Position numbers and translations under genes: made by a program. Below, one piece after another: positions 1 through 9,684 of a stretch of DNA of 64,000 bases. The notes beneath the pieces are model-generated. The model worked only from the letters and a program-made list of their open reading frames with translations, had not been told where the DNA came from and made no database searches. Each line of letters begins with the position of its first letter. Position 1 is the first letter of the stretch. Origin of the DNA: RI-153 sp963721725 (lineage in GTDB: Bacteria > Chloroflexota > Anaerolineae > Caldilineales > Caldilineaceae); the NCBI GenBank assembly GCA_963721725.1, contig CAVRLX010000019.1, positions 124,001 through 188,000 on the forward strand, given 5' to 3'.

Positions 1-797
1 TGGGCGTGGACAGCATCGTTAAAGCAGCCCTGTTCATAGCCCCAGGCAATCGCCTCTTGCGGACCACTGAAACTGCTAGGTTTTTGTTTCTCCAGTGCGC
101 TACGATCCTCCGGGGTCAGACCGCCATAGACAGCCTGCTCGATCTTCTCCGGCATCCCCTGCCAAAAGCCGCTTTCGTCCCAGACGACGATGCCACTGCG
201 CCCGCGCCGCGCCCAATCGACGCGAATGCCGCGCTTTTCGCCCTCCTGAATCACACGCAACTGCATGTTAAGCGAACGGCGCAGCCGGGCCAGTTCCACG
301 CTGCTGATGCTGGTGGTCTCGCGCTCAACAGCCCCACTATCCAGCCCCGTGCGCAAGTGATAGACCCATAGCACATCGCAGCCCCAGCCGGTAACGGTAT
401 CTTGCAAAAGGCGCATTGCCAGCGCTTTGTCTTTGAAGGCGGCGACCCGGTTTTTGTTGCGCCCGGCGTCGTTATCAAGAATAGCTTCCACCACCAACGG
501 CGACAAAATGCTGGTCAGGCTGTCCACCACCACAGTGCGTACATTGCTGTCTGCCATATTCTGGCGCAGGCGGGTGGCAATGCGCTCAGCGTCAATGTTA
601 TCGGCGGGCGTGTCGCTTAACTGATAGACATCCCCCGGCGCGTACCCCGCCACCTCGCTAAAGCGATGATCCGCATCCACCACCAACAGCGGACCGCGCA
701 TCTGCGCCGCAAAGGTACTTTTGCCGCCGCCAGGATAGCCCACCAGCGCCCATTGGCGCGGCGGGAATGCACTCTTGTTCATTTTTTGGAAGGCCAT
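1..797 (-). CDS. AAA_24-type P-loop ATPase, partial (runs off left edge)
   Basis: I translated this from the reverse strand; it starts with ATG at 797 after a GGAGAG ribosome site and is open to position 1, giving about 265 residues with no stop. The N-terminal third carries a Walker A motif GYPGGGKST (about residues 20-28), then a strand with VVDAD, and a Walker B-like TVVVDSLTS near residue 90. This layout fits the RecA-like AAA_24 family (nucleotide-binding proteins often seen in phage recombination or single-strand-annealing contexts). The substrate is unknown. No phage genes are visible beside it in this window, but what lies to the left is unseen. The next upstream stretch is non-coding and carries a repeat. 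Confident on the fold, not on the role. Confidence 0.75.
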   Translation of the reverse strand, partial: MAFQKMNKSAFPPRQWALVGYPGGGKSTFAAQMRGPLLVVDADHRFSEVAGYAPGDVYQLSDTPADNIDAERIATRLRQNMADSNVRTVVVDSLTSILSPLVVEAILDNDAGRNKNRVAAFKDKALAMRLLQDTVTGWGCDVLWVYHLRTGLDSGAVERETTSISSVELARLRRSLNMQLRVIQEGEKRGIRVDWARRGRSGIVVWDESGFWQGMPEKIEQAVYGGLTPEDRSALEKQKPSSFSGPQEAIAWGYEQGCFNDAVHA

Positions 798-837
798 TGT
801 TTTCTCTCCTCTGGCAGTATAGTTTCTCTGCCGTACC

Positions 838-1046
838 TATACAGGTCTAGGGTGCGACGCACTCGCCACAGGAGCTTTTCAAACCGTTCTACTCCTGGCA
901 AGTGTGGCGCTGCTTTGTATACATTCAGCCACTTTTCGGCTATTCTCTCTCCTGTAGTATACCAGAACATGCGTTCTTTATCAACCAAAAACAGACAGAG
1001 AAAGTAGCTATTTGGGTCTAGGGTGCGACGCACCTGTATAGATATA
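838..1046. repeat. Dispersed element bounded by GTGCGACGCAC palindromes
   Basis: The near-palindrome GGTGCGACGCAC occurs at 851-862 and again at 1022-1033. The flanks are inverted: TATACAGG just left of the first copy and CCTGTATA just right of the second. The same word occurs a third time near 25309 with an inverted partner. This looks like a small non-coding dispersed repeat (MITE- or REP-like). Nothing in the interior looks coding. The 798-1200 stretch otherwise holds nothing I can name. Confidence 0.5.
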
Positions 1047-1100
1047 AGAGAAAGGATATTTGGCTGTCAGCCAAAGTCAAGGGCAAAGCATAAAGATATG

Positions 1101-1130
1101 GTGGGGCTGTGCGCTGGCGCACAGCCCCAC
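1101..1130. repeat. 14-bp perfect stem hairpin, REP-like
   Basis: GTGGGGCTGTGCGC pairs perfectly with its complement across a 2-base loop. No T-run follows on either strand, so it is not a classic intrinsic terminator. It lies downstream of the leftward VOC gene and could stabilise that transcript's 3' end. Confidence 0.5.
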
Positions 1131-1200
1131 CGAGGAATCGCTCTATACTTGCAGAGAGGACCGAATGGATACATTATCCCAGTGGTGAGGAGAACGACCG

Positions 1201-1422
1201 ATGCTTTTTCAGCGCACATTCACCTATCCCACGACTTTGGAGGGGATGCATCCCTGTTCGGTCTGTGGTGCGCCCATCGGCCAAGCGAGACAGCAGGCAG
1301 CCATCCTGGGGCAGCCTACGCCTTCCCACCGGCTACTCTTTCGACGCACACTGCGCCTATCAGCGTCAGCCGCTGCGGTGGAATCCCCTTTCACCTCAGC
1401 GGTTGCGCTGGCAGATCAGTAA
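1201..1422 (+). CDS. Possible small protein with a CxxC knuckle
   Basis: A 73-codon frame opens at ATG 1201 directly after AGGAG with 8-base spacing, an unusually good ribosome site for a chance frame. It contains HPCSVCGAP (residues about 17-25), a zinc-knuckle-like CxxC. A second possible Cys/His pair (DAHCAY) appears about 40 codons later but in another frame, so the gene may carry a frameshift near 1300. Its 3' end overlaps the end of the convergent VOC gene. I recognise no family. It could equally be a chance frame. Confidence 0.3.
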   Translation: MLFQRTFTYPTTLEGMHPCSVCGAPIGQARQQAAILGQPTPSHRLLFRRTLRLSASAAAVESPFTSAVALADQ

Positions 1423-1761
1423 GGGGTTGCCGTCGGGATCATGAAAACGCAGAAATGAAACAGAGCCGACATCCTCTACTTCGCTCTCCAAGGTTACTCC
1501 GTAATCGACCAAAAAAGCATGGGCTGCCCGTATATCCTCAGTCCATAGGAAAAAGAGCGGCTGCGACGAAGTCTGCACAGGTCGATTGGCATCGAGAATT
1601 AACGCCACCTCGCCCTGCATGGGCACGTCATAGATGCCCCCGTCGTGGGATGTTTCCCCTATCTCCACCCCCAAAAGCACGCTATACCAGTCCACCGAAC
1701 GCGCCATATCACTCACAGGCACAAAGACCGCGCCGATCTTATTTTGGATGGGGCTATGCAT
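1396..1761 (-). CDS. VOC (glyoxalase/bleomycin-resistance fold) protein
   Basis: A single vicinal-oxygen-chelate domain of 121 residues. N-terminal strand IGAVFVPVSDMARSVDWYS is the classic betaalphabeta start, and FLRFHDPDGNPLLI near the C-terminus is the second module's end with the usual DPDGN turn. I chose ATG 1761 (MHSPIQ), preceded by GAGGAG, over an in-frame start 25 codons upstream that has no homology-like sequence. It overlaps the stop of the upstream GNAT gene by 8 bases, so the two are co-translated. The substrate cannot be told: VOC proteins include dioxygenases, isomerases and binding proteins. Confidence 0.85.
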   Translation of the reverse strand: MHSPIQNKIGAVFVPVSDMARSVDWYSVLLGVEIGETSHDGGIYDVPMQGEVALILDANRPVQTSSQPLFFLWTEDIRAAHAFLVDYGVTLESEVEDVGSVSFLRFHDPDGNPLLICQRNR

Positions 1762-2473
1762 CGCTCCTCTTTTCCACGACCGTGGGCTGCACGAGGGGCG
1801 CATTGAGCGCCGCCAGCGAAACGGCTTCGCTGCCATAAAGCCAGCGTTCCATGTTGGCTTTGACCTGCGGCCACTGCGCGTCGGTCATGCCAAACCAAGC
1901 GGTGTCCCGGTTGCGCCCGCGCACGATCATATGCTGGCGGAAGATTCCCTCAAAGCTGAAGCCTAGCCGTTGTGCCGCGGCCCACGAGGGCGCGTTGAGG
2001 CTGTCGCACTTCCATTCGGCGCGGCGATAGCCCAGGTGATCAAAAGTTTCGCAAAGCATGAGATAGATCGTCTCGGTGTTGATCTTGGTGCGCTGGGCGT
2101 CGGGTGTATACCAGATGTTGCCCAGTTCCAGACGGCGCATGGTGGGCACAATGTTCATGAAGCTGACCATGCCCAGTGGCTGCTGGCTTGTGATATCACG
2201 CACGGTGAAGAAGAGGGGATCTATGGAAGTTTGACAGCTTTGCAGCCAAGGCGTCATGGCCGAGACGTTGGCAAATGGCCCAGTGAGCAGATAGGTCCAC
2301 AGCCGTTCGCGGCGGGCATCGCCGTGCGAAATGGCGAAAAGGTCGGCGGCGTCGGTGGTGACGTCCAGCGGGGTCAAGGTTGCATAGCGCCCGCTGTAGG
2401 AGTGGCGGCGGGGCGGCTGGCTGCTGTCGGGATTATCAAGCAAGCGGCCAAGCGGGTGGGATTCGTCTGTCAT
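1754..2473 (-). CDS. GNAT N-acetyltransferase, RimJ/RimL-like
   Basis: 239 residues. The order of elements fits the RimJ/RimL subgroup: YATLTPLD near the start, a region with TVRDITSQQPLGMVSFMNI, LELGNIWYTPDAQRTKINTE for the acetyl-CoA region, then WKCDSLNAPSWAAAQRLGF and FEGIFRQHMIVRGRNRDTAWF, a diagnostic C-terminal stretch of this group. It probably acetylates an amino group of a protein terminus or small molecule; the substrate is unknown. Start ATG 2473 has AAGGAT upstream. It is first in a two-gene unit with the VOC gene. The C-terminus has about 15 extra residues without obvious function. Confidence 0.85.
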   Translation of the reverse strand: MTDESHPLGRLLDNPDSSQPPRRHSYSGRYATLTPLDVTTDAADLFAISHGDARRERLWTYLLTGPFANVSAMTPWLQSCQTSIDPLFFTVRDITSQQPLGMVSFMNIVPTMRRLELGNIWYTPDAQRTKINTETIYLMLCETFDHLGYRRAEWKCDSLNAPSWAAAQRLGFSFEGIFRQHMIVRGRNRDTAWFGMTDAQWPQVKANMERWLYGSEAVSLAALNAPLVQPTVVEKRSDA

Positions 2474-2542
2474 GGTTCATCCTTTGAGTGCAGAATCAGG
2501 CGGAAGAATCGGAGGGTCAGCGCTTGACGATCCCCCTGCGGA

Positions 2543-3095
2543 TCACAGGATCGCCATGTTGCCGCGCTGAATGGTGGGCAGTTCAATGTCGCAGAGCCGT
2601 TGCACGCCAGTCTCCTCTGCTTGGAGCAGGGCGATCTGTTCGATCCAGCCTTCTACGGCAAAGCTGCGGGCGTTGAGGCGGTCGGCCACTTCTTTACATT
2701 CCACGAAATCGACAAAGCTGCCCACGGTGATATGCGGGATAAACGGCAGATCATGGCGCAGGGCCGGGGCCAGCGCGCCGCGATAGAGTTTGGCATGCAA
2801 GCGTACCAGCGGCGCTCATCCCCTCGTCTGGGATCAGATAAAGGTGGGTACGCCCCGTTAGAAGATCGGGGGTGGAGAGGGCACAGCGCAGCACAAACGA
2901 GAATTGCACCACGCTCCACGCCGAGCGCCCGGCGTGCTGTTCCAACACCGCAGCCTCAACCAGATCGGTGGGAAAGACCAGCGTAAAATGGGGGTCGATC
3001 ACTGAGTATTGAGGATCGTATTGGCGGCGGATGGATTGAATCCGATCCCGGTCTACGGTTTTAAGCGAAGGATAGGCAACCAGACAAAGCGCCAT
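2543..3095 (-). pseudogene. 2'-5' RNA ligase / cyclic phosphodiesterase-like protein, frameshifted
   Basis: Two frames join into one protein of about 185 residues. The first part starts at ATG 3095 (MALCLVAYPS, GGAGAC upstream) and contains PHFTLVFP, the first HxT motif. The second part in another frame contains FIPHITVG, the second HxT motif. The join is near 2800-2830. The two-histidine layout is that of the 2H phosphoesterase superfamily (LigT/2'-5' RNA ligase). Only one base change is needed to restore it, so this may be a sequence error rather than a dead gene. Confidence 0.7.
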
Positions 3096-3112
3096 TGGGC
3101 GTCTCCTGTGGG

Positions 3113-3400
3113 CTAGGGACGAAACCCGCCATAGATAGCATGGCTGGCTTGCATCCAAAAAACGTCGATACTGCGAAAACCCGCGTCCTTCAGCCACATA
3201 AGTTGATCAAAGAGGGGGGAGGCTGGTCAATGTCTGTTGAGTCGAAGTGACGATCCATATTCCGGCGTTTGCGTTCAAAAAGCGCCAGCGCCCCGATTGT
3301 GCAGTCCAGGGCTAAAGCACGCCGCCCAGATTCGTCCCAGGCACTGGCGGCAACGGTCCAGCCAGCAGATGAGCCGGCTCCATCGTGAAGGGGATGGGAC
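3113..3400 (-). pseudogene. C-terminal remnant of a small SAM methyltransferase
   Basis: In reverse translation the stretch ends with WLKDAGFRSIDVFWMQ then ASHAIYGGFRP and a stop, the usual C-terminus of small class I SAM-dependent methyltransferases (WLxxAGFxxVDxFW). Upstream, in the next frame, lies ALALFERKRRNMDRHFDSTD. The join falls in a C-run near 3219. I could not find the SAM-binding N-terminus before 3414, so this is a broken or truncated gene. It overlaps nothing else real. Confidence 0.45.
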
Positions 3401-3414
3401 GATTCCCAAACCTG

Positions 3415-3933
3415 TTATGCGAGCAGTTTGTAATAGATCACCGTCGCTTCGAGCACGCCGTTGGCATCGTGGACATATTGGGGAATAACGCCAGCCTGAC
3501 GATAGCCCAATTCCCTGTAAAGATGTTCGCCGCCATCGCCCTGGCGCGTGTCGAGAACGAGAGTGGTGCGGCCCGCCTGTTGTGCCTCGTTCTCCAGGGC
3601 GGTCATCAGCGCCCGCCCAATGCCCTGGCGACGGTGTGCGCTGTGCACCAAGAGTTTGGCAACCTCGGCGCGATGCGTGCCGTTGAGTTTGGGGCTGGGA
3701 TGCAACTGCACAGAGCCGACAATGTTATCGTCGTCCAGGGCAGCCCACAGCAGCAATTTGTGCTGACTCAGATCGGCGATGACGCCGCGCCAGTATTCCT
3801 CGGCCACCGTCGCAGAGAGCGGGGGCAAAAAGCCCACCGATGCGCCGTTGTCCACACTGTCCACCAGCAACGCCACCCACTGAGAGAGCCGGGCCGTGGC
3901 GGCGTCGCCACTCACCCGTTGAATCGTGACCAT
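3415..3933 (-). CDS. GNAT N-acetyltransferase
   Basis: 172 residues from ATG 3933 (MVTIQRVSG), preceded by AAGGAT; a longer upstream frame overlaps the neighbour and is rejected. The acetyl-CoA-binding loop is clear: HSAHRRQGIGRALM (R/Q-x-x-G-x-G/A). LVLDTRQGDGGEHLYRELGY is the second half of the fold. AEVAKLLV precedes motif A. It follows the ThuA-like gene with a 5-base gap, so it is in the same transcript. Substrate unknown; small GNATs of this shape are often phosphinothricin/antibiotic- or amine-acetylating. Confidence 0.85.
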   Translation of the reverse strand: MVTIQRVSGDAATARLSQWVALLVDSVDNGASVGFLPPLSATVAEEYWRGVIADLSQHKLLLWAALDDDNIVGSVQLHPSPKLNGTHRAEVAKLLVHSAHRRQGIGRALMTALENEAQQAGRTTLVLDTRQGDGGEHLYRELGYRQAGVIPQYVHDANGVLEATVIYYKLLA

Positions 3934-3938
3934 AGGGG

Positions 3939-4589
3939 TTATCCTTGAATGGATTGGGCGGCCAGCCATTGCACAGACTGGCGCACCAGTTGTCGATAGG
4001 GGGCGAGATCCCAGACGGCGGCGCTGTGGCCTGGGGCAAGATAGACTACAGATCCTTGCCCGGCCTGTTTGGTCCACAGCATGGGGTAGGCCACGCCGCG
4101 CTCTGCGGCCACCATGTGCAGATCGACCTCGGCGGCGTACGTTTGGATGTAAAATTCGTCGTGAACCGTGAACGCGCCCACGCCTGCGGTGATGGGGTGT
4201 TCGCGAAAAAGAGGCAGTAGTGTGAAATCAAACTGGGGCGGATGCGACAGGAATCGCCCGCCCAAAAGGTGACGCAGGGTAGCGTTCTCTTCACGCATAA
4301 CCGTAGCAGCGTGGAGTGCCAACAGCCGTCCGCCGCCTTCGACCCAAGCGGCCAGGGCTTGCACCTGGGCCGGGGTCATATCTTCGGCAATGCGGCCCTG
4401 TTGATTGGAGCCACCCAAACAGGTGTAGAGCGCCACCAGATCGATGCCCTCTTTTTCCAAAGTCAGCAACTGATCGGCGTCATGGGTTGCCACAATCTCA
4501 CCATCATGTTCGGCAAAATAGCCGCGAAACGCCGTCGCGAAACCGTCAAAGTCGTGCCAGTTCCCGCCCAAGACGAGAAGAATTTTCAT
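3939..4589 (-). CDS. ThuA-like protein (class I glutamine amidotransferase-like fold)
   Basis: 216 residues from ATG 4589 (MKILLVLGG). It shows the ThuA pattern: WHDFDGF at the start, DLVALYTC, then a G-rich turn and GGGRLLALHAA, HPPQFDF, HPITAGVGAFTVHDEFY, and AYPMLWTKQAGQGSVVYLAPGH. ThuA was linked to trehalose utilisation in Rhizobium; in most bacteria its role is unknown and the fold lacks the amidotransferase nucleophile. A longer in-frame extension to 4814 enters the terminator region and is unlikely to be translated. Confidence 0.85.
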   Translation of the reverse strand: MKILLVLGGNWHDFDGFATAFRGYFAEHDGEIVATHDADQLLTLEKEGIDLVALYTCLGGSNQQGRIAEDMTPAQVQALAAWVEGGGRLLALHAATVMREENATLRHLLGGRFLSHPPQFDFTLLPLFREHPITAGVGAFTVHDEFYIQTYAAEVDLHMVAAERGVAYPMLWTKQAGQGSVVYLAPGHSAAVWDLAPYRQLVRQSVQWLAAQSIQG

Positions 4590-4686
4590 GTAAAAACTCG
4601 ATTCTAGTGGATAAGCAGCATTTACAGTTGTTATGCTACCGTACCGCTGCGCTTTGCTCAAGTCTCCCCCAGCGCGATGAAAACGC

Positions 4687-4720
4687 AAGGGGGGCGACAG
4701 GTCTCCCTGCCGCCCCCCTT
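4687..4720 (-). terminator. Strong hairpin downstream of the S8 protease gene
   Basis: AAGGGGGGCGACAGG pairs with CCTGCCGCCCCCCTT across a TCTC loop with one mismatch. It sits 30 bases past the protease stop. No long T-run follows, so release may rely on stem strength. Confidence 0.6.
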
Positions 4721-4749
4721 GGTGGCTAGACTTGCTACCCCCTACATCG

Positions 4750-7700
4750 TTATTTGCCACCCATAATCGGAAGGTGGAGCTTAAGCGGTACAACCTCGAC
4801 GATAACGCTGTCATGGACGCTGAGATTGGACGCAGCTAAGCCATAGAGGGTGACCGAACCGAAGTGGGCAGGCGTGAACTGTGTCACCGCTTTGCCGTCG
4901 CCGTCTGTCATCGCCATGGGTGCGCCGGTGATCTGGCCGCGGATCTCGCCGCCAGGGAAGGCAGCAGAGTGGACGTTAACGTACAGGCCATTGCTCAAGA
5001 AGGCTTTCAGGTTGGTGGAAGCCAGATTGAACGTACCCACCCCTGGCGTCAGCGGATGGATCACACCGCCATTGACCCCAGCCGCGCCCACATGCACATG
5101 GGCGGCTGCAAAGTTGGCAAGTCCGCTAATGGTCAGGGTGTAGGTTACCGGAATGGTGGCTGCGCCGGAGATGACTGCCTTCATATCAAGCTCGAAGGTT
5201 GCCATGCCTGTGGCGGTGCTGGTGTTGGTGGGCACTTCACTAGCGCCGCTCAGGCTGGCATGAAGCGCGCCATCGGTGACGATGACGTGATCGCCAACCA
5301 GCGCCTTGCCTGTGCCTGTGAGCATAGCCGTGACGGTGAGGGCGTCGTGGATGTTAATCGAGGGGGCGCGGCTGCCAACGACAGATCCGTGGCCCCGGTA
5401 AAGGTAATCTCTACGCTGTCCATAATGTTGCCGGTCAACGCATAGACGGTCACCGTGCCCGGCTCGGTTTCGGTCCACACGGCAGTGGCCTTGCCCGATG
5501 AATCAGTATAGGCAGTAATCGCCCCTGTGATCTGGCCGCGTACTTCGCCGCCGGGGTTCGCCGCTGTGTGCAGGTTCACATAGAGGCCATCCTGCAACAG
5601 GCTATGGATCTGGCTTTGGGTCAGGGTAATCACGCCTGTGGCCGGGAAGCTGCTGGGGGCTTTGGCCCCGGTAGCGTCATACAGGTGATGAATCACACCG
5701 CCGTTGACACCGGCCTTGCCTATGTGAATGTGCGCGGCAGCGGGGCTAACCACAGCAGATGCGTCCAATGTGTAGGTTGTCACCCCTGTGACAAAGTTCA
5801 CTTTGAAGGTGGCGGTGGCCGCAGCCGTGGTCGTAATCGGCGTTGGGACTTCGTTGGCCCCGCTCAGATTGGCGCTAAAGTTGCCGTCGCTGAACCAAAC
5901 CGTGCGGTTGTCTGGGGAAAGTCCACCGACACCAGTCACCGTAGCTGTTACTGTGACCGGTGTGCCTGGTGTTGTCACCAGCGGCTCGGCTTCCACCGAG
6001 ATATTGGTGGCGGTGTAGAAGCGGCTGGCGAGGTAGAGATGATCGGATTCACGGCCCACGGGCGCATAGGCGTGCATGAAGAGCAAGCCGATCTGCGAAG
6101 GGGAAGCCAGATCGCCCGCCGGGGTCGATGTCCACTCAAAGACGGTAGACTGATTAGGCGGCGTATCCAGGAACAACTGTTCTTCGCCCAGATCGAAGCG
6201 GGGCTGGCCCAGGGTGTAAGTGTGGCGGCCAACACATCGGTTGCCCACCCTGGGCGAGCAATCCCACAGGTTGCCAGTGAAGTAACTATCAAACGCATAG
6301 ACGGCGAAATCAAACGGCTGCCCCACGCTTACGCCCACTGCGGCGGCCGGTGCTGGCAGGATCCAGTTTTGGGTGTTGAAGCTGGAGTCGACGAAGAAGT
6401 ATGGAGTAATGGCATTGGTTGCAAGATTGATAACAAAGACAAGATTGCGGCCATCGCTGGCGTTAAGGGTCGCATCACCATTAAAGATCACAAAATCATC
6501 AGTGCCATCCCGGTTGTTATCAATGTAGATATCAAACTCATTTGGATATTGGCCCGCCCGATAGGGGAAGTCCCACACGGTAATGCCAAATTCCAGAATT
6601 TGCCCGATGCCATCCACATTGTAGTTGCGCACGCCGACCTCTTTCAGATCGACGGCCGATTCGTTACAGCCCGGCGTCAAACCCAACGTGGAGCAATCGC
6701 CCACGGCATAGTTGTAATCATTGGGGTTGATGTCAACCAGCGAGAAGGCATCGGTATAGCCTGTATAGACGGCAGAGGCATTAACCAATGCGCCAGAGCC
6801 AGGCATTGCGCGAGTGGAGAGTGTAGAGACAGCCCCCTGTGCCAACCGCACATCAGCGGCTTTCTTTGGCAAAACCTGCCAGGGCACGGTAATCTCGGCC
6901 CCGCTCCCCGTCGAGATGTAGATGTAGCCATCATATTCCTGCGTGGTCAACGCTACGCCATTGGCCCCCAGGCTGCCTTTGTTCAGGTTCCACTCTTTCA
7001 GCGGTCCCAGCGAGCCGGGAATGCCACCGTTGTGGATCTCCAGCACAACCGGTACCTGTACCGTACCGCCAGCAGGCACAACCACCGACGACTGCTGGGG
7101 GGTTACAAAAACGCCCCGTCTGACATCGTCCGCATAGCGGAAGAAGGAGGAAATGTTAACAGGCTGATTCAACGGCCCCAGATTCTGAATGGTCAGGGTA
7201 CGGGTGGCAACATACGTATTGACCACAGCCACATAACCAAACGAGAGGCTGCCCGTGCGCTTGAGCACATTGGCGCTGTCGGTGCTGTCCCAGGCCAAGA
7301 GGCGGGATTCATAGGCATGTTTGACGTCTACCTGCCCGCCGCCAATGCGGGTAATGGGAGCCAGCGTACCGCCGCCGCCACCCGCCACAGATCCGTCAAG
7401 GTAAACCTGGTTGTTGGCCGTGTTCATGAGCAACGCTTTGTATTGCTGCACGGTCAACTGGTTGCCAAAGAAGCCTTTGAGCAGTGCCGCCGCACCGGAA
7501 ACCATGGGCGCGGCGCCAGAGGTGCCGCCGAACGCATCTGTTTGTGTGCCGCCGCCAGCCACGGCAGAAACTGACGCGCCTGGCGCGCCAATGTCAGGCT
7601 TGATGGCATTGTCGTGGTTGCGCGGTCCACGCGAGGAGCTGCCCACCACCGTGTTCGCCAAGCCAACGAATTTATTCGGCGACATGGTAATCGTAACGCC

Positions 7701-9421
7701 TTGGGCCAAACCACTCTTGATTTTGTTTGATTCTGCTTGGTTGATCATGAAAACAGTAATATTAACAGGGCGGTCCCCGCCGTCACTGCCTTCAAAAGCA
7801 TCGCCCGGCGCAACCAAGCCAATGAGGCCCAGCACAGCACCGGCTACACTGGCATTCTTGCCCTTGAGCGAAAAGTTACACACGCCGCGATCCATGAGTA
7901 CAACTTTGCCCGTCATGTTGTCGGTGAAGGGGGCACAGCCATTTTTATTAGTGCCATCCGCATTGCCATACGCCACAGTGCCGGTCACGGCTCCGCTTAC
8001 TTCGGGCGGCACCGACCAGGGCTGAAAGACAGCAGAATTCAGCGTGCCGCTAATGGCCGGGGGGGTGAGAATTTCAGGGAGATAGCGCTTGGTGGAGGGT
8101 ACAGTCGTCTGTGCTACGCTGATGGCGCCATCGGCCATAGAGGGGCTGCCCACAATGTAGGGTTTGTCCGCCGAGTTGCCCGCCGAGATCACGGCGATGG
8201 ACCCATAGGCGACAGCCTGATTGATGAAATAGGTGAGATCATCTTCAGGCTGACCATAGGGCGAACCCAGCGAAAGGTTGAGTATGTCGGCGGGGTCGCG
8301 TGTGTAGCCGGATTATTGTCCAGATCGGCGGCATCATCCACCGCAGCCAGCAAGGCAGCGCCATTACATGAGGTGCTAAACGAGGCACAGACTTTGAAGG
8401 CCCACAGATTAGCACCGGGAGCCATCCCTACGCCTTTGGCCGCATAGGCACCATCTTCGTTAGTGCCCGCAGCATAGCCAAAGCCAGCGATAATGTCGGC
8501 AACGTGGGTGCCGTGACCTTGAATGTCAATCGGGTTGGGGTCTGGTAACTGTGCACCGGCCGGCCAGACGTCACCCAGCCAGTCATAGCCACCCTTAACT
8601 TTGGGGGCAGCGGGACCAAAGAGCGCCGGGTTGGCTAATTGACGATTGGCACAACTGGCTTCTTCCCCTTTCACACAAGTGGGAGCGGCTCCAAAGTAGG
8701 AGGATTTAAATCCAGCCTTAGTCCCCGGCCCGCCAAAAGCCAGATGGGTATAGTCGATACCAGAATCCAATACAGCGACATTCACGCCTTTGCCCGTGAT
8801 GCCCAGGCTTTGCAAATAGCTGCCGCCCACATGCGGCACGGTTTCGCTCAGGTCCATTTCGTAATCGTTGACCATTGCCAGCCGTTCCACCTCTGGCAGG
8901 CCAGCGACAACGGCAAGCTGACGAGTCGGCAACATTGCCACTATACCGCTGCTTAGCGTGCGGAAGCGCACTAGCACCTGGCCGCCGTTGGCCTCAATCT
9001 GGGTAGCTAGGCGATCTTGCAGGGCGGCGACTTCGGCAGCATAGGCCACGCGCGCTTCGGGTGAAAGCGCCTCCCCGACCTGGGAGAGAGCGGGCTTGTC
9101 CAGGTGAATGACCGTGCGCACCAGGCTATCGCCAAAGCGGCGCATGGCACTTTCCGGGCTGTTATAGGGATCGCCCACGATGGCATTGGTGGGTGCAACT
9201 GTGCGATCCCGCTGCAACTGCGGCTGTACGCCATCGGTCTCGACAAAAGGAACAGGCACAGGGCCGCGCTCTGTACGCGGCGCGGTAACGACAGGGCCGG
9301 CGGGCGGGGCGTCAGCCCCTTTCTCCGAAGGCCATCCGTCCTGGGCAAAGGCTGGAATCACCGACCCCAGCAACATGCCAAGAACAACAAATAGTGAAAG
9401 CAGACGATGAACTCTTTGCAT
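4750..9421 (-). CDS. Secreted S8 (subtilisin-like) protease with PA and two CHRD domains; two frameshifts
   Basis: Reconstructed length about 1,555 residues from ATG 9421. Three frames join: 9421 to about 8300, about 8300 to about 5370, and about 5370 to 4750. Order: signal peptide (1-26, ending PAFAQ), propeptide, catalytic Asp in VAVLDSGID (about 219), catalytic His in GHGTHVAD (about 303), the oxyanion stretch VISAGN, a PA insert with GKVVLMDRGVCNF, the catalytic Ser in GGTSGAAPMVSGAA, a long beta-rich region, then two CHRD domains (FSANLSGANEVPTP and LHASLSGASEVPTN, each with AAAHxHxGxAGVNGGVIH). The C-terminus is LKLHLPIMGGK, an LP tail shared with other secreted proteins here. It would act outside the cell on proteins. 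Both joins need one base; the catalytic triad is complete. Confidence 0.85.
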
Positions 9422-9684
9422 ACTTATCTCCTAGCTATTGGATGGATAAACAGGATTGGGAAACAACAAGAGCGTATAGCAATACGATGAGAAGTGGGAA
9501 AAGGGAAGGTGGGAAAAGGGAAAGCTATATTAGTAGGGTATATGGGTACACCAAAATCCGGCTGAAATTTTACCTTGTTTTTGGGAACCACTATCAGATG
9601 AAGATCGGTGATAAGAGGGTAGCAGGGTTGTGGGGTACAGTTTATGGATTGGCAGGCGATTTGTCAAACCTCCATCCGGGTTTG
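9422..9684. other. Non-coding region with a 15-bp tandem duplication
   Basis: Upstream of the protease gene. Two tandem copies of GTGGGAAAAGGGAAR lie at 9494-9523. It must hold the leftward promoter of the protease, but I see no convincing -35/-10 pair. Confidence 0.4.

Noticed and set aside
1..797. Prophage at the left edge
   Set aside because: Only one phage-associated-type ATPase is visible; no integrase, terminase, capsid or attachment site lies to its right.
1023..1838. A 271-codon plus-strand frame
   Set aside because: It runs antisense through the VOC gene and a repeat, with low-complexity basic composition.
5568..7574. A 668-codon plus-strand frame
   Set aside because: It is antisense to the S8 protease and has no signal, ribosome site or protein family pattern; it follows from codon bias of the real gene.
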